DNA of 5,035 bases from an uncultured Clostridia bacterium (GTDB lineage Bacteria; Bacillota; Clostridia; Oscillospirales; Oscillospiraceae): the NCBI GenBank assembly GCA_947177005.1, contig CAMWSZ010000257.1, forward strand, positions 1 to 5,035, written 5' to 3'. The translations under genes and the position numbers were made by a program. Shown piece after piece: positions 1 through 5,035 of this stretch. The notes beneath the pieces are model-generated. The model saw nothing but the letters and a program-made list of their open reading frames with translations, was not told where the DNA came from and did no database searches. Within the stretch, counting starts at the first letter, position 1; each line of letters starts with the position of its first letter.

Positions 1-576
1 ATTGGGGGCGGTGACGGCCACCTTGACCGGCTCCCCGGCGAAGGAGGGCAGCGGGTCGCCGTCGCCCTGGTAGGTGCTGATGAAATGGCCCACATTTGCC
101 CGGGATGTATATTCAAAAAACTGGCGGCAGCAGCCCCCTTCCTCCTGATATTTCAGGATAGAAAGGTTATAATCGCCGTTCCGCTTCAGCACGCCGGAAA
201 TGCGGGGGGTATAGTTGGGATGATCCGGCTCGTATTCACGGGAGCGCAGGGCGCAGACATAGCATTCGCCCTTCTCGAAATAGTCCCGGATGGTGTCGGT
301 CTGGTCGCCGTTGGTGACAATAACTCCCTGCTTTGCCGTCCGGACCGGATGATATATAATCAGGGAGGGGTCCGTCATTTTGCTCTCGTCAAAAGCCCTT
401 GTGCGGATGCCGTCCTCCGTCTCCTCAAAGACGCGGTTGCGGCTGTTCTCACTGCGGCCCATGATGAAGTACGCGATCACGGCGGCGTTTGCGCCGGGCC
501 GGTACAGGTTTCCCAACATGATACCCCGTCCGGGGTAGGCGTTTTCACGCAGCAGCCTGCATAAATCCTGTTTCAT
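1..576 (-). CDS. IMP cyclohydrolase, PurO-like family (3' end cut by window edge)
   Basis: Likely catalyses the last step of IMP synthesis, ring closure of FAICAR to IMP, in the cytoplasm. The reading frame is open for 192 codons from ATG at 576 to the left edge with no stop, so the C-terminus is missing. Visible features are PGRGI (15-19), the block YFIMGRSENSRNRVF (36-50), which I recognise as typical of the archaeal PurO / bacterial IMP_cyclohyd family, YTPRISG (122-128) and GDPLPSFAGEP (173-183). It does not resemble the cyclohydrolase domain of PurH. The start is secure: the ATG overlaps the purN stop as ATGA, and a strong AAGGAG lies 8 bases upstream inside purN. Its place at the end of a pur gene string fits the role. 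Family recognition is from memory of conserved motifs. Cyclohydrolase activity of bacterial members is inferred from archaeal PurO. Confidence 0.85.
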   Translation of the reverse strand, partial: MKQDLCRLLRENAYPGRGIMLGNLYRPGANAAVIAYFIMGRSENSRNRVFEETEDGIRTRAFDESKMTDPSLIIYHPVRTAKQGVIVTNGDQTDTIRDYFEKGECYVCALRSREYEPDHPNYTPRISGVLKRNGDYNLSILKYQEEGGCCRQFFEYTSRANVGHFISTYQGDGDPLPSFAGEPVKVAVTAPN

Positions 577-1175
577 TGCCTGTTCTCCTTTTCCCGCAAA
601 AGTTCCGCGGCCACCATTTCCGCCGCCTGAGGCAGCAGCTTCCATTCCGCCTCCTCCATTACGCGCCGCTGCAAAGTTTCCGGCGTATCGCCGGGCTGTA
701 CCGCGACCGCTTTTTGAAGGATGATTTTTCCGCCGTCCGGGATCTCGTTGACATAGTGGACCGTCGCGCCGGTGACCTTCACGCCGTATTCCAGCGCCGC
801 CTCGTGGACGCGCAGTCCGTAAAAGCCCCTGCCGCAGAAGGACGGAATCAGGGACGGATGAATATTGATGACCGGTTTCCCAAAGCCGCGGAGAAAATCC
901 GCCGTTAAAATGCCCAGAAATCCCGCCAGAACAGCCATATCAATCTGGTGTTCCCGAAAAGCGGCAAGGACGCGGTCCTCAAAACCGGGTTCCCGGCGCG
1001 GGATTACCATGCAGGCTGTCTCCGCCTTTTCCGCACGGGCAATTGCGCCAATGCCCGGTTTGTCGGCGACGGCCAGCGCGATTTTCCCGCTTTTCAGTTC
1101 GCCGCGGGACTGCGCGTCCAGAAGGGCCTGCAAATTGGTGCCGCCGCCGGAGACCAGTACGGCAATGTTCAGCAA
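573..1175 (-). CDS. purN: Phosphoribosylglycinamide formyltransferase (GAR transformylase)
   Basis: Transfers a formyl group from 10-formyltetrahydrofolate to GAR, giving FGAR (step 3 of the pathway; cytoplasmic). The 200-residue length fits the family. The N-terminal nucleotide-binding segment NIAVLVSGGGTNLQ (3-16) is clear. The catalytic set known from E. coli PurN (Asn106, His108, Asp144) maps to Asn104 and His106 in NIHPSL and Asp147 in IPDGG. The loop after NIHPS is longer than in E. coli (PSFCGRGFYGLRVHE, 111-125). The start is TTG at 1175, since no ATG is available and the family's conserved Met-x-Asn-Ile beginning falls exactly here. An AAGG 7 bases upstream supports it. The gene overlaps the purM end by 7 bases and its TGA overlaps the next gene's ATG, so translational coupling on both sides is likely. 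Confidence 0.97.
   Translation of the reverse strand: MLNIAVLVSGGGTNLQALLDAQSRGELKSGKIALAVADKPGIGAIARAEKAETACMVIPRREPGFEDRVLAAFREHQIDMAVLAGFLGILTADFLRGFGKPVINIHPSLIPSFCGRGFYGLRVHEAALEYGVKVTGATVHYVNEIPDGGKIILQKAVAVQPGDTPETLQRRVMEEAEWKLLPQAAEMVAAELLREKENRQ
584..592 (-). promoter_or_regulatory. Ribosome binding site for the IMP cyclohydrolase gene
   Basis: The minus strand reads AAAAGGAGA, a near-perfect Shine-Dalgarno sequence. Its AAGGAG core is 8 bases from the ATG at 576. It lies within the last codons of purN, so the downstream gene can recruit ribosomes itself as well as by coupling across the ATGA overlap. Confidence 0.8.
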
Positions 1176-2209
1176 AGCGACACCTTCTCTCCACTCTCGA
1201 CGATCTCACCCATGATATAAGCGTCCTGACCGTTGGCCCTGAGGATCTCAACGGCCTTGCCTGCGTCGTTTTTCGACACGACAACGCACATGCCGGTCCC
1301 CATATTAAAGGTATTATACATATCCCGTTCCGGAATATCCCCCGTCTTCGCAATCACGCCGAAAATTGCCGGTGTACGCAGAGCGGATTTTTCGATTTTC
1401 GCGCCCAGACCGTCCGGGATGCTTCTGGGAATGTTCTCATAAAAACCGCCGCCGGTGATATGGGAGACGCCGTGGATCTCCACGCTCTCATGCAGCGCCA
1501 GCACCGGTTTGACATAGATATTTGTCGGCTCCAGCAGCGCCTCGCCCAAGCTGCGTCCCTCCAGGTCCTCACGCGGTGTATGCAGACCGGCATGTTCGAT
1601 GTCAAAGACCTTGCGGACCAGCGAGAAGCCGTTGGAGTGGACTCCGCTGGAGGGCAGCGCGATAATTATATCACCAGCCGTCATTTTTTTCTGGTCGATG
1701 ATCCTGTCACGGTCCACTACGCCCACCGTAAACCCGGCCAAATCGTAGTCATCCGGAGCCATTAGGCCGGGATGCTCGGCGGTCTCGCCGCCCACCAGCG
1801 CCGCCCCCGCCTGTACGCAGCCCTCCGCTACGCCGCCCACAATTGCGGCGATTTTTTCCGGGATATTTTTACCGCAGGCGATATAATCCAGAAAAAAGAG
1901 GGGCTTTGCGCCGCAGCATACGATGTCGTTCACGCACATGGCGACACAGTCGATTCCGATAGTATCGTGCCTGTCCAGCAGCTGTGCGAGACGGATTTTT
2001 GTTCCCACGCCGTCCGTGCCGGATACCAGACAGGGATGTGTCATCCCGGCGGTGTCCAGCTGGAACAGTCCGCCGAACCCCCCGATATTTTCGGTCATCC
2101 CGGCGGTCATGGTTCTTGCCACGTGCCGTTTCATCAGCTCTACGGCCCGGTATCCGGCGGTGATGTCCACCCCGGCGGCGGCGTAGGATTCGGAATAACT
2201 GTCGCTCAT
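1169..2209 (-). CDS. purM: Phosphoribosylformylglycinamidine cyclo-ligase (AIR synthetase)
   Basis: Uses ATP to close the imidazole ring of FGAM, giving AIR (step 5; cytoplasmic, a homodimer in known members). The 346-residue length matches E. coli and B. subtilis PurM. Family signatures are present in order: N-terminal YAAAGVDI (9-16), the ATP/phosphate-binding motif SGTDGVGTK (63-71), the glycine-rich GGETAEHPG (140-148), SSGVHSNGFSL (187-197) and, in the C-terminal half, HITGGGF with ENIPR. It is an intact member of the PurM/PurL ATP-binding superfamily and is too short to be PurL. ATG at 2209 overlaps the purF stop as ATGA. Only a weak AGTGAGA precedes it, so initiation probably depends partly on ribosomes finishing purF. 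It overlaps purN by 7 bases. Confidence 0.98.
   Translation of the reverse strand: MSDSYSESYAAAGVDITAGYRAVELMKRHVARTMTAGMTENIGGFGGLFQLDTAGMTHPCLVSGTDGVGTKIRLAQLLDRHDTIGIDCVAMCVNDIVCCGAKPLFFLDYIACGKNIPEKIAAIVGGVAEGCVQAGAALVGGETAEHPGLMAPDDYDLAGFTVGVVDRDRIIDQKKMTAGDIIIALPSSGVHSNGFSLVRKVFDIEHAGLHTPREDLEGRSLGEALLEPTNIYVKPVLALHESVEIHGVSHITGGGFYENIPRSIPDGLGAKIEKSALRTPAIFGVIAKTGDIPERDMYNTFNMGTGMCVVVSKNDAGKAVEILRANGQDAYIMGEIVESGEKVSLC
1181..1192 (-). promoter_or_regulatory. Ribosome binding site supporting the TTG start of purN
   Basis: The minus strand reads GGAGAGAAGGTG at the end of purM. AAGG lies 7 bases and GGAGA 12 bases before TTG at 1175. This supports initiation at TTG, because there is no ATG or GTG at a position that keeps the conserved PurN N-terminus. 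Confidence 0.6.
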
Positions 2210-3651
2210 GCGTCGATCTCACTTTCAAATATATTTTTGACGGCCTGTTCCGGAACCTCCATAGGATATTCTCCGGTAAAGCAGGCGTCGCAGAACCCCA
2301 GTTTGCAGCCCCGGGCGATGCTCCGCACCGCGTCCAGAGACAAAAAGCCCAAAGAATCTGCCCCTGTGACCTCCCGCATTTCCTCCACAGTCCGTCCGTT
2401 GGCCAGCAGCAGTTCCCGGTCGGGGATGTCCACGCCGAAAAAGCAGGGATACCGGAAGGGCGGCGCGGAGATGCGCAGATGAACCTCCTCCGCCCCGGCG
2501 TCGCGGACCATTTTAATCAGCCGTGCGCAGGTGGTGCCCCGGACAATGGAGTCGTCCACCAGAATAACCCGTTTGCCCCTGACCGCCTCCCGCAATGCGT
2601 TCAGCTTGAGGCGGACGGCACGCTCCCGGTTGTCCTGACCGGGTTGGATGAAGGTGCGGCCAATATAACGGTTTTTAATCAGCCCCACGCCGTAGGGAAT
2701 TCCGGAACATCTCGCATAGCCGATGGCGGCGGGGATGCCGGAGTCCGGCACGCCCATGACCATATCCGCCCCTACCGGATGTTCCAACGACAGATACTTT
2801 CCGGCCTCCTGCCGGGCCAGCTCTACGGATGCGCCGTCGATTACGGAGTCCGGGCGTGCAAAATAGATATACTCAAACACACAGACCGCGCTTTTTGCCT
2901 CCGTCTTTGCGTGGAGGGAACGGATATGGCCGCGGCGGTCTACAACCACCACTTCGCCCGGTTCCACGTCCCGGACAAATTCCGCTCCCAGCGCGTCCAG
3001 CGCGCAGGACTCGGACGCAAAAACAACTGCCTCCCCGATGCGTCCCATGCACAGCGGGCGCATTCCGCGGGGGTCCCGTGCGGCGATGAGCTTCCGTGCG
3101 GACATGATGCACAGGGAGTACGCCCCCTGGATCACCTCCATTGCGTTGACCACCGCCTCCTCAATCGAACCGGCCTTCAGCCGCTCCCGCACTAGCGTAT
3201 ACACCAGCACCTCCGTGTCGGAGGAGGAACGGAAAATCGCGCCGTCCAGCTCCAGCTTCCGGCGCAGCTGCCCGGCGTTGACCAGATTCCCGTTGTGGCA
3301 CAGGGCCAGATTGCCTTTTACATGGGTAATCGCCAGCGGCTGGGCGTTTTCACGCCGCGGGTCGCCGGTGGTGGAGTAGCGGACGTGTCCAATAGCCATA
3401 GACCCCTGCATAGCGTCCAGACGCGCCTGGCCGAACACCTCGCTGACCAGTCCCACATCCCGGTGGCACCGGATCACGCCCCGGTGGTTCACCGCAATGC
3501 CGCAGGCCTCCTGCCCGCGGTGCTGAAGGGCGAACAGTGCCGCATACGCCTCGTGGGCCGGGCTGAGCTGCGAACCCTCCGGCGTCCAGATCCCGAAGAC
3601 GCCGCACTCCTCATGCACAGAATCCGGAATGGTAGTGGATAAACTGCTCAT
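2206..3651 (-). CDS. purF: Amidophosphoribosyltransferase (glutamine PRPP amidotransferase)
   Basis: Catalyses the committed first step: PRPP plus glutamine gives 5-phosphoribosylamine. From ATG at 3651 it has 481 residues, close to B. subtilis PurF (476). The N-terminal Ntn-hydrolase glutaminase domain begins at Cys16 in EECGVFGIW. The preceding 15 residues look like the propeptide removed by self-processing. LQHRGQEACGI (42-52) and GHVRYSTTG (88-96) are conserved glutaminase motifs. The phosphoribosyltransferase domain has CVFEYIYFARPDS (257-269), VPDSG (301-305) and the PRPP loop VILVDDSIVRGTT (362-374). Cys257, Cys403, Cys454 and Cys457 match the four [4Fe-4S] ligands of Bacillus-type PurF, so oxygen sensitivity and feedback control by purine nucleotides are likely (family knowledge). 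Upstream in-frame GTG (3669) and TTG (3672) starts would overlap purC. ATG is preferred, although its Shine-Dalgarno sequence is poor. Confidence 0.97.
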   Translation of the reverse strand: MSSLSTTIPDSVHEECGVFGIWTPEGSQLSPAHEAYAALFALQHRGQEACGIAVNHRGVIRCHRDVGLVSEVFGQARLDAMQGSMAIGHVRYSTTGDPRRENAQPLAITHVKGNLALCHNGNLVNAGQLRRKLELDGAIFRSSSDTEVLVYTLVRERLKAGSIEEAVVNAMEVIQGAYSLCIMSARKLIAARDPRGMRPLCMGRIGEAVVFASESCALDALGAEFVRDVEPGEVVVVDRRGHIRSLHAKTEAKSAVCVFEYIYFARPDSVIDGASVELARQEAGKYLSLEHPVGADMVMGVPDSGIPAAIGYARCSGIPYGVGLIKNRYIGRTFIQPGQDNRERAVRLKLNALREAVRGKRVILVDDSIVRGTTCARLIKMVRDAGAEEVHLRISAPPFRYPCFFGVDIPDRELLLANGRTVEEMREVTGADSLGFLSLDAVRSIARGCKLGFCDACFTGEYPMEVPEQAVKNIFESEIDA

Positions 3652-3661
3652 AATAGCCCGG

Positions 3662-4372
3662 TCACTCACCAAACACCCGGCGCATCATCTCCTGATACGC
3701 CTCCTCTACGCCGCCCAGGTCTCTGCGGAAACGGTCCTTGTCCAATTTTTCGTTGGTCTGGGCGTCCCAGAAGCGGCAGGTATCGGGGCTGATCTCGTCC
3801 GCCAGGACAATGGAGCCGTCCGGCAGGCGGCCGAACTCCAGCTTGAAGTCGATGAGCCGCACGCCGCAGCCTGCAAAAAACGCCTTCAGCACCTCGTTGA
3901 CCTTCAGGGCCATATTCCGGATCGTGTCGATCTCCTCCCGGGTGGCCAGCTTGAGGGCCAGAGCGTGGGAGGTGTTGAGCAGCGGGTCGTGGAGGTCATC
4001 GTTTTTATAGGAGAACTCAAAGACGGGCTCGTCGAACACGATCCCCTCCTCCACGCCGTAACGGCTGGCAAAATGTCCGGCGGACACGTTGCGGATGATG
4101 ACCTCCAGAGGCACAATCTCCACTTTCTTTACAACGGTCTCGCGGTCGTTCAGCTCCTCGGCAAAATGGGTCGGGATGCCCGCCGCCTCCAGCTTCCGCA
4201 TAAGAAAATTGCTCATCCGGTTATTGACGGCGCCCTTGCCGCGGATCTCGCCCTTTTTGGCGCCGTCGAACGCCGTAGCGTCGTCCTTGTAGGAGACGAT
4301 CACGAGAGAGGGGTCTTCCGTAGCAAAAACCTTTTTCGCCTTGCCCTCATAGAGCTGATTGGTCTTTTCCAT
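3662..4372 (-). CDS. purC: Phosphoribosylaminoimidazole-succinocarboxamide synthase (SAICAR synthetase)
   Basis: Joins CAIR and aspartate with ATP to give SAICAR (step 8 in the bacterial count; cytoplasmic). From ATG at 4372 the protein is 236 residues, the usual size for the short bacterial form. Conserved blocks in order are LYEGKAKKVF (7-16, nucleotide-binding N-terminal strands), KDDATAFDG (29-37), KGAVNN (46-51), EVIIRNVSAG (90-99), LIDFKLEFG (173-181) and ADEISPDTCRFWD (191-203, the SAICAR synthetase signature). The frame extends to a TTG at 4390, but that codon is part of the Shine-Dalgarno region, and the ATG gives the typical family N-terminus. It lies 26 bases after purE and 10 bases before purF. 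No oddities are seen. Confidence 0.98.
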   Translation of the reverse strand: MEKTNQLYEGKAKKVFATEDPSLVIVSYKDDATAFDGAKKGEIRGKGAVNNRMSNFLMRKLEAAGIPTHFAEELNDRETVVKKVEIVPLEVIIRNVSAGHFASRYGVEEGIVFDEPVFEFSYKNDDLHDPLLNTSHALALKLATREEIDTIRNMALKVNEVLKAFFAGCGVRLIDFKLEFGRLPDGSIVLADEISPDTCRFWDAQTNEKLDKDRFRRDLGGVEEAYQEMMRRVFGE

Positions 4373-4383
4373 AGTAGTAATGT

Positions 4384-4388
4384 CCTCC
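4384..4388 (-). promoter_or_regulatory. Ribosome binding site for purC
   Basis: GGAGG on the minus strand lies 11 bases before ATG at 4372, within the purE-purC spacer. The spacing is slightly long. It overlaps the alternative in-frame TTG start at 4390, which argues against that start. Confidence 0.7.
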
Positions 4389-4398
4389 AAATCTGATT

Positions 4399-4893
4399 TT
4401 ATTTGTTGAACTCTGCGGCAACCTCCGCGTCGGCGGCAAGCACCTTTTCCGCATCTTTTTTCCGTTTCTCCTCCAGCTTTTCCGCCAGCGCCGCGTCCTC
4501 CACCGCCAGGATCTGAATGGAGAGCAGGGCGGCATTGACAGCGCCGTCCACGGCGACAGCCGCCACCGGGATTCCGGAGGGCATCTGCACCGTAGACAGA
4601 AGCGCGTCAACGCCGTCCAGGTTCTTCGATTTTACCGGGATTCCGATCACCGGCAGCGTGGACGCCGCGGCCAGCGCCCCCGCAAGGTGCGCGGCCATGC
4701 CGGCGGCGGCGATCATCACGCCAAAGCCGTTTTTTCTGGCGTTCACCGCAAACTCTCTGGCCTCCGCCGGCGTTCTGTGGGCGGAGTACACGTGCATCTC
4801 AAAGGGTACGCCAAACGCCTCCAGGGTCTCCGCGGCCTTCCGTACGACGCCCAGATCGCTGGCGCTCCCCATAATCACAGCCACTTTTTTCAT
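4399..4893 (-). CDS. purE: N5-carboxyaminoimidazole ribonucleotide mutase (class I PurE)
   Basis: Moves the carboxylate of N5-CAIR to carbon 4, giving CAIR; cytoplasmic, usually an octamer. The 164-residue length fits short bacterial PurE. Motifs visible are IMGSASD (7-13), YSAHRTP (36-42, with the active-site His39), AAGMAAHLAG (63-72) and VQMPSGIPV (102-110). The SAHRTP and AAHLAG pattern marks class I (mutase) rather than class II (direct AIR carboxylase). The C-terminal part, about 131-164, is a charged Lys/Glu/Ala-rich helix-like tail. Class I enzymes normally rely on PurK for N5-CAIR, but no purK follows here. This is the first gene of the visible string, and it has the best Shine-Dalgarno sequence, AAGGAG, 8 bases before ATG at 4893. 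Confidence 0.97.
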   Translation of the reverse strand: MKKVAVIMGSASDLGVVRKAAETLEAFGVPFEMHVYSAHRTPAEAREFAVNARKNGFGVMIAAAGMAAHLAGALAAASTLPVIGIPVKSKNLDGVDALLSTVQMPSGIPVAAVAVDGAVNAALLSIQILAVEDAALAEKLEEKRKKDAEKVLAADAEVAAEFNK

Positions 4894-4900
4894 CTGTAAA

Positions 4901-4908
4901 TCTCCTTT
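4901..4908 (-). promoter_or_regulatory. Ribosome binding site for purE
   Basis: AAAGGAGA on the minus strand is a near-consensus Shine-Dalgarno sequence, with 8 bases between AAGGAG and ATG at 4893. It fixes the purE start. Confidence 0.85.
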
Positions 4909-4944
4909 AAATGATCTGATGAACAGGCACTGTCATTTCTCACC

Positions 4945-4961
4945 CCTCCCGGCCCGGGAGG
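4945..4961 (-). other. GC-rich perfect hairpin in the purE leader
   Basis: The minus strand reads CCTCCCGGGCCGGGAGG, a palindrome that can fold as a 7-base-pair RNA stem with a 3-base loop. It lies 51 bases upstream of the purE start codon. No run of T follows on either strand, so it is not a standard intrinsic terminator. It could be an mRNA structural element, a protein-binding palindrome, or chance in GC-rich DNA. Confidence 0.5.
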
Positions 4962-5035
4962 CACAACATAGAAATACTACTTTAGGCTATCATTTTCTGC
5001 CGGAAAGCGCAAGATGAAATAATGTATGAATTATC

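Larger units (their letters stand above)
4894..5035 (-). promoter_or_regulatory. Leader region upstream of purE (probable start of the operon)
   Basis: These 142 bases hold no supported gene and are less GC-rich than the coding part, apart from one GC-rich hairpin. The position before the first gene suggests that the promoter or mRNA leader of the pur operon lies here or just beyond the right edge. I looked for a purine riboswitch core, a ZTP motif and a Bacillus PurR box and recognised none. No convincing -35/-10 pair is present. The regulatory role is inferred from position only. Confidence 0.45.

Noticed and set aside
85..564. 159-codon plus-strand frame near the left edge
   Set aside because: It is opposite the IMP cyclohydrolase gene, whose minus-strand frame has clear family motifs, a strong ribosome binding site and an ATGA overlap with purN.
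1043..3195. Several long plus-strand frames (1043-1765, 1772-2482, 2479-3195) opposite purN, purM and purF
   Set aside because: All are antisense to clear family members with conserved residues. No ribosome binding sites or protein family features were seen in them.
4373..4390. Upstream TTG start for purC at 4390
   Set aside because: The TTG overlaps the GGAGG ribosome binding site, and the ATG at 4372 gives the normal family N-terminus.
3629..4396. 255-codon open frame on the plus strand covering purC
   Set aside because: It lies exactly opposite a well-conserved purC. Its translation shows no recognisable motif, and long antisense frames are expected opposite GC-rich coding DNA.
4941..4975. 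Intrinsic terminator at the leader hairpin
   Set aside because: No T tract follows the stem on either strand.
4984..5012. Possible promoter on the minus strand: TTGCGC, 17 bases, TAGCCT with a TG extension
   Set aside because: Each box matches the consensus at only three of six positions, which is too weak to annotate. The true promoter may lie beyond the right edge.
4517..5017. 166-codon plus-strand frame running across purE and its leader
   Set aside because: It is antisense to purE and has no recognisable motifs. Its extension into the leader does not look protein-coding.
4894..5035. Purine, ZTP or other known riboswitch upstream of purE
   Set aside because: None of the conserved core sequences I know for these aptamers could be found in the visible 142 bases. 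An aptamer further upstream cannot be excluded.

Overview
The window is a compact, single-strand block of de novo purine (IMP) biosynthesis genes. All supported genes lie on the minus strand, so the operon reads from right to left: purE, purC, purF, purM, purN, and a PurO-type IMP cyclohydrolase that runs off the left edge. The DNA is GC-rich. The protein variants point to a GC-rich member of the Clostridia, most likely Oscillospiraceae-like (inference): a short class I PurE, a Bacillus-type PurF with propeptide and iron-sulfur cysteines, a PurN with an enlarged loop after NIHPS, and a separate IMP cyclohydrolase. Genus or species cannot be given from this sequence alone.

Layout from operon start to end: positions 5035-4894 are a 142-base leader with a GC-rich hairpin and a strong ribosome binding site. 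Then come purE (4893-4399), purC (4372-3662), purF (3651-2206), purM (2209-1169), purN (1175-573) and the IMP cyclohydrolase gene (576 to beyond position 1). Junctions are very tight: purF/purM and purN/IMP cyclohydrolase share ATGA stop-start overlaps, purM/purN overlap by 7 bases, purC and purF are about 10 bases apart, and purE and purC are 26 bases apart. No internal terminator or promoter is seen, so one polycistronic mRNA is likely.

The encoded enzymes cover PRPP to phosphoribosylamine (PurF), GAR to FGAR (PurN), FGAM to AIR (PurM), N5-CAIR to CAIR (PurE), CAIR to SAICAR (PurC), and FAICAR to IMP (PurO-type cyclohydrolase). PurD, PurL (with PurS/PurQ if separate), PurK, PurB and the AICAR formyltransferase are not in this window. 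Some probably follow beyond the left edge or lie elsewhere.

This is essentially an ordinary housekeeping region. No mobile element, CRISPR array, tRNA, rRNA or novel system was found. The most notable points are the separate PurO-like cyclohydrolase in a bacterial operon (where the bifunctional PurH is the textbook solution), the lack of purK next to a class I purE, a TTG start for purN, and an unassigned hairpin in the leader.
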